Of a DNA stretch of 64,000 nt, positions 7,981-18,169 are shown one piece after another. The position numbers and the translations under genes were made by a program. The stretch covers positions 62,001 through 126,000 of the forward strand of contig CBDHFH010000008.1 of NCBI GenBank assembly GCA_965262455.1, in the 5' to 3' direction. The notes below the pieces were generated by a model that worked only from the letters and a program-made list of their open reading frames with translations, ran no database searches and was not told where the DNA came from. Origin of the DNA: UBA1858 sp965262455 (GTDB lineage Bacteria; Pseudomonadota; Gammaproteobacteria; UBA4575). Numbering within the stretch: position 1 is the first letter of the stretch; the number at the start of each line of letters is the position of its first letter.

Positions 7981-9465
7981 GTGAGTGAAGAAATATTAGT
8001 CAATGTCACCCCGCGCGAGACGCGTGTTGCTGTGGTGGAGAATGGTGTGCTTCAAGAAGTGCAAATAGAACGTGTTGCACGTCGAGGGTTAGTAGGCAGT
8101 ATTTTTAAAGGCTGTGTCAGTCGTGTGATGCCGGGTATGGACGCTGCATTTATTGATATAGGATTAGAAAAAGCCGCTTTCATACATGCATCAGATGTAA
8201 ATACTTTACCGCGAAGTTCTCAGACCATCATCAGTGAAGATGGTGATGCCGAGCATGAAGCTATATCGAACTTATTGCATGATGGGCAACAAGTTCTTGT
8301 GCAGGTTGTTAAAGATCAAATCGGCACAAAAGGGGCACGTTTGACGACAAACATTACAGTGCCTTCACGTTACTTAGTGTTGTTACCGTATTCTACCGAT
8401 ATTCGTTTATCTGCACGTCTTGAAGAGGAAGATGAACGAGAGCGGTTAACCAAATTAATGCAAGAGTTACTCAATGATAGTGGCAAGCAATTTGGTTGCA
8501 TTCTGCGTACCGCTGCAGAATCTGCCTCAAAAGAAGAATTGCGCCGCGACTTGGATTTCTTGCTACGTCTATGGGATTCTATCGTCGAGCGAATCAACAC
8601 AGCAAATTCTGTCGGTGAGGTATATTCTGATTTACCTTTGGCGGTAAGAACGCTGCGTGATCTAAATACTGATGATGTGGATGGCATTTATATCGATTCG
8701 CGAGAAACTGTATCGAATGTGATTTCCTTTGCAGGCAAATTGGTTCCAGAATTAGTTGAACGCATACAGCGTTACAAAGGCGAGCGACCCATTTTCGATT
8801 TGCACGGCATTGAAGATGAAATTGAAAGGGCACTCAAACGAAAAGTGATGCTCAAGTCAGGCGGTCATTTGGTGTTTGATCAGACAGAATCCATGACGAC
8901 TGTCGATGTGAACACCGGTGGATTTATTGGTAATCGAAATCTCGAAGAAACAATATTTAAAACCAACCTGGAAGCAGCACAAGCCATAGGACGGCAGTTA
9001 CGATTGCGTAACCTGGGTGGCATAATTATTATTGATTTTATCGATATGGTTGAAGAAGAACATAAACGCCAAGTGTTAAGAGCGCTGGAAAAAATATTAG
9101 AAAAAGATCGTGCAAAAACACAAATATGTGAAGTGTCTGCTTTGGGTTTAGTTGAGATGACGCGTAAGCGCACGCATGAAAGTTTAGAACATATATTGTG
9201 TGAGGCGTGTGTCACCTGTCATGGGTCAGGCTCGGTCAAGAGTGCGCAAACAGTATGCTATCAATTGTTCCGTGAAATTATGCGCGTTGCACGCCAATAT
9301 GAAGCTGATGAATTATTAGTGTTAGCATCACAATCGGTTGTCGATTTATTAGTTGATGAAGAGTCTGATATTCTTGCTGAGTTAGAACAGTTTACCAATA
9401 AGACAATAAAATTACAGGTTGAAACCTTGTATACCCAAGAACAATTCGATGTTGTCTTACTATAA
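7981..9465 (+). CDS. rng: Ribonuclease G
   Basis: Endoribonuclease that matures the 5' end of 16S rRNA and takes part in mRNA decay. The 494-residue length is that of RNase G rather than the much longer RNase E. It has an N-terminal S1 domain (GSIFKGCVSRVMPGMDAAF), the catalytic DNase I-like part with conserved acidic residues (TTVDVNTGGFIG and IIIIDFIDM), and the zinc-link region with cysteines in EACVTCHGSGSV. The GTG start at 7981 gives the family N-terminus MSEEILVNVTPRETRVA. It is followed after 14 bases by yhdP, a frequent partner. Confidence 0.95.
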   Translation: MSEEILVNVTPRETRVAVVENGVLQEVQIERVARRGLVGSIFKGCVSRVMPGMDAAFIDIGLEKAAFIHASDVNTLPRSSQTIISEDGDAEHEAISNLLHDGQQVLVQVVKDQIGTKGARLTTNITVPSRYLVLLPYSTDIRLSARLEEEDERERLTKLMQELLNDSGKQFGCILRTAAESASKEELRRDLDFLLRLWDSIVERINTANSVGEVYSDLPLAVRTLRDLNTDDVDGIYIDSRETVSNVISFAGKLVPELVERIQRYKGERPIFDLHGIEDEIERALKRKVMLKSGGHLVFDQTESMTTVDVNTGGFIGNRNLEETIFKTNLEAAQAIGRQLRLRNLGGIIIIDFIDMVEEEHKRQVLRALEKILEKDRAKTQICEVSALGLVEMTRKRTHESLEHILCEACVTCHGSGSVKSAQTVCYQLFREIMRVARQYEADELLVLASQSVVDLLVDEESDILAELEQFTNKTIKLQVETLYTQEQFDVVLL

Positions 9466-9479
9466 TTATATTCTGTTAA

Positions 9480-12400
9480 GTGAAATTTAATTTTACAACA
9501 TTAATAAGTACTGCCTCTCACATGGTATTGTATGTGGTGACAGTGCTGCTGGTGTTGATTGCTATATTTGTCAGTATTATTCGCTGGTATCCAAACTTAA
9601 GTGACATCATTGAGGCAAAAATAGAAACGCGATTAGCTGACATATTGCAGGCGGATGTGGTGATAGAGTCGCTGGATATCAGCCGCAATAAATTGTTTTC
9701 TGAGATCATTGCCGAAAATGTTGTCATCACTGACCGAAAAAATTCTGACAATGCATGGCAGTTACGTAAGGCGAAACTTGCAATTAATTTATCTAAATCT
9801 CTATTCAGTCAAACCTTACGCATAAAAGAAGTCAGTCTTGAAGGTTTAGACTTGTCGTTACAGAGAGACGCGACTGGCGATCTGCATATCAATCAGACGT
9901 TCTTACTGCCTTCAAGTGCGATGACGCAGACAGGTACCAATGGTGAAGCAAACCAATATACAGATGTGAGGCTTGCATTGATTGATGCAAATATTCATTG
10001 GGTTGATGATTTAACTCAAACCGATTATGCATTTAACGCAATGGATATTTCTATTGACCCAATCTCACGTGGTTATAATTTCTTTATCTCAGGAGATCTC
10101 CCTGAAGTACTTGGCAAATCATTGCGTGCTTACGTGAAATTTGAAGGTGATGTAGACGAATTAGCTGAAGCAAAAGTTAAATTCTATGTCAAAACGGAAC
10201 AATTTCATTTGAGCGAGGTTGCAAAACGATTAGTAGGGGAAAGTGGTGCCAAGGTACCCGTTGCAATTGATTCAGAAATTTGGGGAGCGTATTCAAATAA
10301 TACACTCAGCACGCTGCGTGGATTTATCAATGCTGAAAAAATTGTCGAAGATGCCAAGCAAATCAATCAAACCATGTGTTTGAGCGATGAATACATACAA
10401 CAATTGTCTATGAATTTTGAGTGGCGAAATAACGACAGGAATTGGGAATTTTTTGCTAATGAACTGGACGTTGTTACCTCAAAGAAAGACTGGCCTACAA
10501 GTGATTTGCAATTCAAATTATTACGTCACTCTCTTAATGCAAAAAGCATATTTGCCCACGTCGGAAGCATGAACTTAGGTGCAATTTGTAATACCTTGCA
10601 TGCTTACTCGCCGCATATCGTTCGCTTTGAGGATCAGCTTAGCGAGTATCGCATTAATGCCAATATTGATGACTTATTTGTACGATTTGATTTGTCTGAC
10701 AATCATCAAACATCGTACCAATATTCTACTCAGTTTACTGATGCCAGTATGTGGATGGCGCAAGGTGATCGTTCTATCAAGGGGGTTAGTGGTGCGGTGA
10801 GTGGCGGCGATGCGGGAGGGTTAGTATCACTGGACTCGCCACGAGTGAGTATTACGCAACCAGATCAGTTTCCAGGCTTTGAATTAAATTTTGCAACTCA
10901 AGGTGACATCGCATGGGTGCATAAAGATACTTCCCATATTGTTAATACCGATACCTTGCGTATTTATAATGATGATTTAAATATTGATGCGCGTATTTAT
11001 GTTAATGCCGAGGGTGGTGACATCTACACCGATTCTCAAATTTATATCGATCATGCCGATGCCAGCACAATCGGCAATTATTTCCCTCTGTTTAAGAAAA
11101 CACGCACGACTAAGCAATGGTTAACTGATGCAATACAAAAAGGTGATGTCACCAGTGCGACTACGTTATTTAGAGGGAATGTTCGCGACTTTCCTTTTCA
11201 TAAAGCATCAGGCACATTTCAAACATTAGTAAACGTAGAAAATGGCATTCTTGAATATAAGAGAGATTGGCCTAAACTGAATCAAGTCCAGGCTAAAGTC
11301 GCGATCAATAATGATCATGTGAATATTACCTCTCAGCATGCAACCATGATGAATTCAAAAGTTAAGCATGTTGATATCAATATTGAATCATTTTTACGTT
11401 CTGTGCTTGATCTTAATGGCACTGTCGATGGACCAGCGCAAGATTTACTGCAGTATCTAGGTGAATCTAATCTGGTGAAAAAGACTGATTCAGTGGTTGA
11501 TCAAATTGCCCTGCAAGGTGATTCGCGACTAGAAATTAACTTTCGTCGTTCGCTTTCTCCTAAAATAGATTTACCAGCAAGTGCATCAGGAAAAATCCAT
11601 TTTCTAGGTAATACTCTAAACGTACACGAAGTCGGTATCGAGTTGAATGATGTGGCGGGAGAGGTGTCATTTGATACTGAGGGGGCGAGCAGTGAATCTG
11701 TGCTTGCAAGTATTTATGGTCAACCCGTGACACTCTCACTGACGCCCAAAGGTGCCGGTGCTTCAAGTTTACTATTTGAAGGAAAATTTGATTTAGGCGA
11801 ATACCTATCAATTAACTTTCCTCAGTTTAAGCCGTTCTTTGCTGGCATCACACCGGTCACAGGTGATTTGCATTTGCCATCATTTTTCAAAAAGAATAAT
11901 CCTGATAAATTAAAACTTTTAATAAACTCTGATTTGCAGGGAATAGAGTCTTCCTTGCCAGCGCCGCTAGCGAAAGATAAAAATACTCTCGTAGATGCCA
12001 TTATGGAGTTTGATCAGACAAGTAATCGCATGCACTGGCTAATTAAAGATTTAATAGGGCTTCATTTCTCGCTACAACCTCAGCAACCGTTTGCGCTGCG
12101 TTTAGTTGATCTAGATGCTGCTGATAAAGTAGCAATGCCAGAACAGGGATTAACTGTTTCTGGTGCCTGGCGAGATGTCGCTCCAGATCTGTGGTTAGCC
12201 GCATACAAACAATATTCCAGCCTGGCGAGCAATACGAATAACAGTCCTGATGCAAATGAAAAACCGATTATAGATGTGCAATTTGAATCTCTGTTACTTC
12301 CACAATGGCCTGCAAAAGATGTGCACATATCAGCACAACAACAAGCGCAGAACTATGTGATAGACATGCGCACAAGTTTGGGTGAAGGAACTATTCAAAT

Positions 12401-13385
12401 TCCACAGGAGTCATCGCAAGCATTAACCATAGATATGACATCGTTAGTATTAAATAAAAGTGATCAAGAGAAATCAGCAGCTAGTGAGTCAAACACTAAA
12501 AAAGTGAATGCTGTCGACCCACGTTCACTTAGAGCATTTAAATTTAACAGTGACAAACTCAGCCTTAATGACATCTCTTTTTCCAATGTAGTGGTGAATG
12601 CGTCGGTAAATGAACAGGGCATGACATTTGATGAAATTAAAGTATCTGCGCAAGATATGCAGTCATCGGCAACGGGACAATGGTCACTACAGGATGATAC
12701 ACATCAGTCCAGGTTTGAGTTGCAATTTAGTAGTATCGATCTAGAAGATACATTGCGTGACTTGGGTTTTAATAGCAGTCTTAAAAAGGGTGAAGCCAAT
12801 GCAAGCGGCAATTTATTATGGAATGCTGCACCATACCAATTTGAACTTGCTGAGTTACAGGGACAGGCCTCGTTTGAATTAACAAAGGGGTCTGTGTCAG
12901 AAATTAATCCTGGTAATGCGGGGCGTCTACTTGCATTACTTAACTTGGGCGCGATAAGCCGGCGTTTATCACTCGACTTTAAAGACGTCACCAACAAAGG
13001 GTTTACATTTGATTCAATAAAAGGTGATTTAACGCTTACACATGGTGGTGAGTTAAGCACCGAAAAAATTGCCATTAAAGCCTCTGCTGCCGATATCGAT
13101 ATTTCGGGAAGTACCAATGTTGTTAATCAGACTTATGATCAAAAAGTTTATGTTACCCCGGCGGTAAGTGGAACGTTGCCTGCTGCAGGTGCCATTGTTG
13201 GTGGACCGATAGGTGCCGGCATTGGTATTGTTGTTGATCAAGTTGCCAAAGGGGTAGGGTTAAATAAAGTGTCTAAAATAGAATATAAAATGACCGGCAC
13301 TTGGCAGGAGCCAGTGATTGAAAAAGTTGCTAGAAAAAAATCGACAGCAGCTCCTGATCCACAAGGGCAGCTCACACCGAAATAA
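9480..13385 (+). CDS. yhdP: AsmA-like inner-membrane protein YhdP
   Basis: A 1301-residue member of the AsmA/TamB/YhdP group, bridge-like proteins that move phospholipids from the inner to the outer membrane. One N-terminal transmembrane helix (residues about 15-35, rich in V, L and I) anchors it; the rest is a long periplasmic beta-rich body. The C-terminus has the AsmA-2-type end with a GGPIGAGIGIVVDQVAKGVGL segment near residue 1245 and the closing YKMTGTWQEP. The weak GTG start at 9480 begins just ahead of the membrane helix. Its size fits the E. coli protein (about 1266). It follows rng and precedes the nitrilase. Confidence 0.9.
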   Translation: MKFNFTTLISTASHMVLYVVTVLLVLIAIFVSIIRWYPNLSDIIEAKIETRLADILQADVVIESLDISRNKLFSEIIAENVVITDRKNSDNAWQLRKAKLAINLSKSLFSQTLRIKEVSLEGLDLSLQRDATGDLHINQTFLLPSSAMTQTGTNGEANQYTDVRLALIDANIHWVDDLTQTDYAFNAMDISIDPISRGYNFFISGDLPEVLGKSLRAYVKFEGDVDELAEAKVKFYVKTEQFHLSEVAKRLVGESGAKVPVAIDSEIWGAYSNNTLSTLRGFINAEKIVEDAKQINQTMCLSDEYIQQLSMNFEWRNNDRNWEFFANELDVVTSKKDWPTSDLQFKLLRHSLNAKSIFAHVGSMNLGAICNTLHAYSPHIVRFEDQLSEYRINANIDDLFVRFDLSDNHQTSYQYSTQFTDASMWMAQGDRSIKGVSGAVSGGDAGGLVSLDSPRVSITQPDQFPGFELNFATQGDIAWVHKDTSHIVNTDTLRIYNDDLNIDARIYVNAEGGDIYTDSQIYIDHADASTIGNYFPLFKKTRTTKQWLTDAIQKGDVTSATTLFRGNVRDFPFHKASGTFQTLVNVENGILEYKRDWPKLNQVQAKVAINNDHVNITSQHATMMNSKVKHVDINIESFLRSVLDLNGTVDGPAQDLLQYLGESNLVKKTDSVVDQIALQGDSRLEINFRRSLSPKIDLPASASGKIHFLGNTLNVHEVGIELNDVAGEVSFDTEGASSESVLASIYGQPVTLSLTPKGAGASSLLFEGKFDLGEYLSINFPQFKPFFAGITPVTGDLHLPSFFKKNNPDKLKLLINSDLQGIESSLPAPLAKDKNTLVDAIMEFDQTSNRMHWLIKDLIGLHFSLQPQQPFALRLVDLDAADKVAMPEQGLTVSGAWRDVAPDLWLAAYKQYSSLASNTNNSPDANEKPIIDVQFESLLLPQWPAKDVHISAQQQAQNYVIDMRTSLGEGTIQIPQESSQALTIDMTSLVLNKSDQEKSAASESNTKKVNAVDPRSLRAFKFNSDKLSLNDISFSNVVVNASVNEQGMTFDEIKVSAQDMQSSATGQWSLQDDTHQSRFELQFSSIDLEDTLRDLGFNSSLKKGEANASGNLLWNAAPYQFELAELQGQASFELTKGSVSEINPGNAGRLLALLNLGAISRRLSLDFKDVTNKGFTFDSIKGDLTLTHGGELSTEKIAIKASAADIDISGSTNVVNQTYDQKVYVTPAVSGTLPAAGAIVGGPIGAGIGIVVDQVAKGVGLNKVSKIEYKMTGTWQEPVIEKVARKKSTAAPDPQGQLTPK

Positions 13386-13487
13386 AAAGTGCAGGCCTTG
13401 TTTAGTACAGACTAGCCTAAGCCATACCATTCAAGCATACTTGAGATACATCTAGTGTTATAAATCATCATTTAGGAATGTTTAATT

Positions 13488-14297
13488 ATGAGTAAAGTTG
13501 CAGCCATACAGATGGCATCCGCGCCACAACGCGATGCTAACTTGATGGAAGCGGGGCGCTTAATACAACTAGCCAAAGACCAAGGTGCTGAGCTTGTGGT
13601 ATTGCCTGAGAATTTCCCCATCATGGGTGTCGAAGAGTCAGACAAAGTTAAAATCAGAGAAACCTATGGTGATGGCCCAATTCAATCTTTTTTAGGCGAA
13701 CAGGCTAAAAAGCATGAGTTATGGATTGTCGGTGGCACCGTTCCAATATGGTGTGATGACCCAAATAAAATAATCGCTGCATCAATACTGTATAACGCAA
13801 ATGGCGAAGACATCGCGCGTTATGAAAAGATTCACTTATTTGATGTCGAGCTAGATAGTGATGAAAGTTATAAAGAATCTGAAACAATTGCCAGTGGAAC
13901 AAAGGTTGTTGTCGCCGACACACCCTTTGGCAAATTAGGTTTTGCTATTTGTTATGATCTGCGATTCCCAGAACTTTTTCGTCAACTAATAGACCAAGGT
14001 GCTGAGATTATTGTGCTTCCCTCAGCATTTACTGCCACAACGGGTAAAGCACATTGGGAAGTTCTGGTGCGCGCGCGTGCAATAGAAAACTTATGTTATG
14101 TGATTGCCGCCGATCAAGGGGGTTATCACTTAAGTGGTCGCAGTACTTATGGTGATAGCATGATTGTTGATCCATGGGGTAATGTATTAAACCGCCTTTC
14201 TCAAGGCGCAGGTGTAGTCATCGCAGAGATTGATATCGAGCAGATGCGTAATACGCGGCGAACATTTCCGTGTTTACAACACAGGACGTTAAAGTAA
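13488..14297 (+). CDS. Carbon-nitrogen hydrolase, deaminated-glutathione amidase (Nit1) type
   Basis: A nitrilase-superfamily amidase of 269 residues. The catalytic Glu41 (VVLPENFP), Lys114 (RYEKIHLFD) and Cys155 (FAICYDLRFPE) are all present. The sequence around the lysine and cysteine resembles Nit1-type enzymes, which repair deaminated glutathione formed by transaminases; omega-amidase is the main alternative. The ATG at 13488 lies 102 bases after yhdP. The order rng-yhdP-nit-tldD is a common gammaproteobacterial arrangement and supports the call. Confidence 0.88.
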   Translation: MSKVAAIQMASAPQRDANLMEAGRLIQLAKDQGAELVVLPENFPIMGVEESDKVKIRETYGDGPIQSFLGEQAKKHELWIVGGTVPIWCDDPNKIIAASILYNANGEDIARYEKIHLFDVELDSDESYKESETIASGTKVVVADTPFGKLGFAICYDLRFPELFRQLIDQGAEIIVLPSAFTATTGKAHWEVLVRARAIENLCYVIAADQGGYHLSGRSTYGDSMIVDPWGNVLNRLSQGAGVVIAEIDIEQMRNTRRTFPCLQHRTLK

Positions 14298-14356
14298 ATT
14301 AATTACACTGACATCATGCTAACAGTATTAGTGTGAATGATAATGAAGAGGACTCA

Positions 14357-15796
14357 ATGGAACACTTAGACATTGCACGAAATCAATTGTTGTCGCCGAC
14401 CGGCTTAAGTGATGAAGATATTAATAAAGCATTAAGTGCGGCACTTGGTGGCTCAATTGATGCTGCAGATATGTATTTTCAATCGGTCACACGTGAGTCG
14501 TGGGCGCTGGATGACGGCATTGTCAAAGATGCCAGTTTTAATCTGCAACATGGGGTTGGTGTGCGAGCCATGTCGGGTGATAAAACCGGCTTTGCCTATT
14601 CAGATGACATCGCAATGTCAGCAATTCTAGAGTCTTCACATGCTGCTCGTAGTATTGCAAAGTCATCAGGATCAAATCCTATGCAAGCCTGGCGTGTGCA
14701 AACCGGGCACTCGCTCTACACGCCTGATAATCCTCTATCAGTATTAAGCGAAGATCAAAAAATGGATCTATTACGTCAAGCAGATGCAACAGCGCGTGCA
14801 GCGGATCCAAGAATCAAACAAGTCATGGTGAGTTTGCTTGGATCACATGAGGTAGTACTGATAGCGAGAAGTGATGGCACACTTGCTGCGGATGTTCGGC
14901 CGCTGGTGCGTTTTAATGTCAGCGTCATTGCGGAACAGAACGGGCGTCGTGAACAAGGCTCCATGGGCGGCGGCGGTCGTTATCATTACAACGAATTTAT
15001 TGCTTCTGATGCGGCCAATGACTACGCGCGTGAAGCGGTGCGTCAAGCGCTAGTGAATTTAGATGCCAAAGAAGCGCCCGCAGGCAACATGGTCGTCGTG
15101 CTTGGTCCGGGTTGGCCTGGCGTATTATTGCATGAGGCGATTGGACATGGATTAGAAGGTGATTTTAATCGTAAAGGCACGTCGGCATTCAGTGGACGTA
15201 TTGGTGAGCGTGTTGCGAGTCCTGGCGTAACGGTCGTAGATGATGGCACATTGCCAAATCGACGTGGCTCATTGAATGTTGATGATGAAGGCACCCCGAC
15301 TCAGTGCACTACATTAATCGAAGACGGTATTCTCAAAGGCTATATGCAAGATCGCATGAATGGTCAATTATCAAATACGCAATCAACTGGTAACGGTCGG
15401 CGCGAATCCTATGCACATCAAACCATGCCACGCATGACCAATACTTACATGTTGGCGGGACAACATGATCCAGAGGAAATACTCGCTTCAGTCGATCATG
15501 GTTTTTACGCTGTCAATTTTGGTGGTGGGCAAGTGGACATTACATCCGGCAAATTTGTTTTTTCTGCTTCTGAAGCATATATGGTTGAAAAAGGTAAAAT
15601 CACTTACCCGGTTAAAGGTGCGACCTTAATTGGTGATGGACCCGATGTGCTGACACGTGTAAGTATGATTGGTAATGATTTGAAACTGGATAATGGCGTT
15701 GGTACCTGCGGCAAAGAAGGTCAAAGCGTTCCAGTTGGTGTTGGGCAACCCACATTACTTATTGATGGTATTACAGTAGGTGGTACTCAAGCGTAA
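14357..15796 (+). CDS. tldD: Metalloprotease TldD
   Basis: Catalytic half of the TldD/TldE protease, which trims unfolded or leader peptides such as microcin precursors. The zinc site HEAIGHGLEGD (about residue 258) is intact. From the ATG at 14357 the protein has 479 residues, matching E. coli (481); the site AGAGGA lies four bases upstream. A GTG at 14333 would add eight acidic residues without family support. Its partner gene pmbA follows after a 194-base spacer instead of the yjgA gene often found close by. Confidence 0.94.
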   Translation: MEHLDIARNQLLSPTGLSDEDINKALSAALGGSIDAADMYFQSVTRESWALDDGIVKDASFNLQHGVGVRAMSGDKTGFAYSDDIAMSAILESSHAARSIAKSSGSNPMQAWRVQTGHSLYTPDNPLSVLSEDQKMDLLRQADATARAADPRIKQVMVSLLGSHEVVLIARSDGTLAADVRPLVRFNVSVIAEQNGRREQGSMGGGGRYHYNEFIASDAANDYAREAVRQALVNLDAKEAPAGNMVVVLGPGWPGVLLHEAIGHGLEGDFNRKGTSAFSGRIGERVASPGVTVVDDGTLPNRRGSLNVDDEGTPTQCTTLIEDGILKGYMQDRMNGQLSNTQSTGNGRRESYAHQTMPRMTNTYMLAGQHDPEEILASVDHGFYAVNFGGGQVDITSGKFVFSASEAYMVEKGKITYPVKGATLIGDGPDVLTRVSMIGNDLKLDNGVGTCGKEGQSVPVGVGQPTLLIDGITVGGTQA

Positions 15797-15990
15797 TTAA
15801 GTATTAAGCCCTGATTCATTCTGATAATTCGTTAATAAATAATTCGCAATAATTATGTCTTTACATATACACGCTGCTTGTTGGTTATTGTTATGTGTGT
15901 GTTTATTGCGTTGAATCAGTCGTTTCGATAATTATTTAATGCTTGCTAAAAAAATAAATATTCTCTAAGACACTCAGGTGGCGATTTAGT

Positions 15991-17334
15991 ATGACAAACA
16001 CATTGGAAAAATCTCACAGTGATGATTCATTACAATCCTTACTGTCACAAGCAGTGGACTATGCAAAAGCGAACGGCGCCGATGCAATTGAAGTAGCTGC
16101 AAGTAATGATAAAGGCTTTTCGGTCACCGCGCGTATGGGCGAAGTTGAAACGGTTGAGCATCATAACCAACGCTCTATGGGTGTCACAGTATACCGGGGG
16201 CATGCCAAAGGGTCTGCAAGTACCAATATTGTTTCAAGCGAAGCAATTAATCGTGCGGTTGACTCGGCATTGGATATTGCAAAATTTACGGCCGAAGATG
16301 CCTGTGCCGGAATAGCGGATGCAGAGCTGATGGCATACGACTACCCTCAACTAGATTTAAATCATCCTTGGGATATTGATACTGAGCAGGCGCTTGAACA
16401 AGCAATTCGTTGTGAGCAAGCGGCGCGAGATGATAAACGTATTGTGAATAGTGAAGGGGCAAGTGTCAGCAGTATCACCACTCAAGTCACCTATGCCAAT
16501 TCACATGGCTTTAGCGGTGAGTACCAAGGAACGCGTCATAGTATCAGTTGTTCAGTGATTGCAGGAGATGACAACGGTATGCAACGTGATTACTGGTATA
16601 CATTGGATCGTAAGGCTAAAAACCTGCAAGATGTTGAGCAAGTAGGGGCCATGGCACGCGAACGTTCAGTGCGTCGTTTATCATCACAAGGCATGAAAAC
16701 CTGCAGTGTGCCAATTTTATTTGAACCTGCGTTAGCAAGATCACTCATGGGGCATTTATTTTCTGCTATCAGTGGCAGTGCACTCTATCGAGAGGCTTCA
16801 TTTTTACTGGATTCACTCGGCAAGCAAATACTACCCAGCTGGCTGACTATAAAAGAACAGCCACATACCCTGGGAGCACTAGGTTCAGTGCCGTTTGATA
16901 ATGAAGGCGTACGTACGCAAGCACGTAACATCGTCGAGGATGGTGTTTTACAAGGTTATATTCTAGGGAGTTATTCGGCGTGTAAATTAGGCATGCAGAC
17001 GACCGCGAATGCGGGTGGCATTCATAATGTTGAAGTGTCGCATAGCGATAAAACCCAGCAAGACCTAATACAAGAGATGGGCAGTGGCTTGTTGGTAACA
17101 GAACTGATTGGTCACGGTGTGAATACAGTGACTGGCGATTACTCCCGTGGTGCAGCAGGTTTTTGGGTTGAGAACGGAGAAATTAAATACCCAGTGCATG
17201 AAATTACTATTGCAGGCAACTTGGCGGAGATGTTTAAGGCCATTTCAGCCATCGGTAACGATACGGATACACGTGGCAATGTTCAGTGTGGTTCCATGTT
17301 AATTGACAATATGACTGTTGCTGGCAGCTCGTAA
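15991..17334 (+). CDS. pmbA: Metalloprotease subunit TldE (PmbA)
   Basis: Non-catalytic partner of TldD; the two form a heterodimer. The 447-residue length fits E. coli TldE (450). Conserved segments are ARMGEVETVEHHNQRSMGVTVY near the N-terminus, VPILFEPALARSLMGHL in the middle, and ELIGHGVNTVTGDYSRGAAGFWVENG in the C-terminal part. It lacks a HExxH motif, as expected. The ATG at 15991 follows AGGTGG at suitable spacing. The preceding spacer (15797-15990) is AT-rich and may hold its own promoter; I see no other gene in it. Confidence 0.93.
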   Translation: MTNTLEKSHSDDSLQSLLSQAVDYAKANGADAIEVAASNDKGFSVTARMGEVETVEHHNQRSMGVTVYRGHAKGSASTNIVSSEAINRAVDSALDIAKFTAEDACAGIADAELMAYDYPQLDLNHPWDIDTEQALEQAIRCEQAARDDKRIVNSEGASVSSITTQVTYANSHGFSGEYQGTRHSISCSVIAGDDNGMQRDYWYTLDRKAKNLQDVEQVGAMARERSVRRLSSQGMKTCSVPILFEPALARSLMGHLFSAISGSALYREASFLLDSLGKQILPSWLTIKEQPHTLGALGSVPFDNEGVRTQARNIVEDGVLQGYILGSYSACKLGMQTTANAGGIHNVEVSHSDKTQQDLIQEMGSGLLVTELIGHGVNTVTGDYSRGAAGFWVENGEIKYPVHEITIAGNLAEMFKAISAIGNDTDTRGNVQCGSMLIDNMTVAGSS

Positions 17335-17375
17335 CTAGATAATTCTTTCCAGTTCAATAGTTGTAGTTAAATAGT

Positions 17376-17389
17376 ACTAGTTAACTAGT
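17376..17389. repeat. 14-bp perfect palindrome between convergent genes
   Basis: ACTAGTTAACTAGT is identical to its reverse complement. It lies in the 50-base gap between the convergent pmbA and DUF3108 genes and overlaps the last codons of the latter. It is too short and lacks the T-run expected of a terminator. A chance palindrome cannot be excluded. Confidence 0.4.
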
Positions 17390-18143
17390 TCTTGCTGTTG
17401 TTAAACAATGAAGTTTCTTCAAGTTTAACAATATACTCGGTATCACCTTCTTTAATGCGTTCAATTTGTAACGGCAATCCTTGCATGTTTGGGTCCGCCC
17501 AAATTTTATAGGAAGAGTCATCCTTAATACGTTCAACAATAATCGTTTCACGTTCACCATACACGGTATCGAGTGACTCTGTGCCGACTTTAACAATATC
17601 GTATTGTTTCAATTTAGCTTTAGAGATAATCGGCAACGTCATTTTCTCAGGGATGGCATCAATATTTGCCATGATCAGTAATTGCAAGGTGAATTTGTCA
17701 GTGGTGAAATCGTTCAGAGCGATTTCTAGCTTGCGATCTTTGTACTGGGTTTGAGCCAGTAACGTATCCCAGCGATAAAAAACGCGTTCACTCTTATCAG
17801 CTTCTTTGGTTTTACGTATACGTTCGTAAAATGTCGGGCGAATGGATTCATTCAGCAAAGTAAGCTTGGTAGTATCCGTGACATTATTGCTGCCAACAAA
17901 CACTGAAGCTAACCCTGTGGCAGAGGATTCAGAGTGGTACGTCCAGTTTGAGGCATCTTCTTGAGTTAACTTAACGTTGAGCTTTCCCATGCTCATGCCG
18001 CCGATCTGCACACTGTAGTTGGCATTAAAGGCGGGCGGGATATTGGTCACAGAAAGTGGCAGTAAGTGTTCGGCCAGCAGATGGTTGGATACACTCGCCC
18101 ATACCAGTAGCGCGCTAATAATCAATTTGTTTAAGAAGTTCAT
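17385..18143 (-). CDS. DUF3108 family exported protein
   Basis: A 252-residue protein with a Sec signal peptide (hydrophobic residues about 7-22, cleavage near LLAEH) followed by a periplasmic beta-rich DUF3108 domain. Family segments are NANYSVQIGGMSMGKLNVKL, the WTYHSESSATGLAS stretch and GLPLQIERIKEGDTEY near the end. The function of the family is unknown. It lies directly downstream of purN on the minus strand, the usual place for this family in gammaproteobacteria, and is probably cotranscribed with purM-purN. The start is the ATG at 18143, 27 bases past purN. Confidence 0.85.
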   Translation of the reverse strand: MNFLNKLIISALLVWASVSNHLLAEHLLPLSVTNIPPAFNANYSVQIGGMSMGKLNVKLTQEDASNWTYHSESSATGLASVFVGSNNVTDTTKLTLLNESIRPTFYERIRKTKEADKSERVFYRWDTLLAQTQYKDRKLEIALNDFTTDKFTLQLLIMANIDAIPEKMTLPIISKAKLKQYDIVKVGTESLDTVYGERETIIVERIKDDSSYKIWADPNMQGLPLQIERIKEGDTEYIVKLEETSLFNNSKN

Positions 18144-18169
18144 TTTATATTTGCTTATCTAAGAATATG

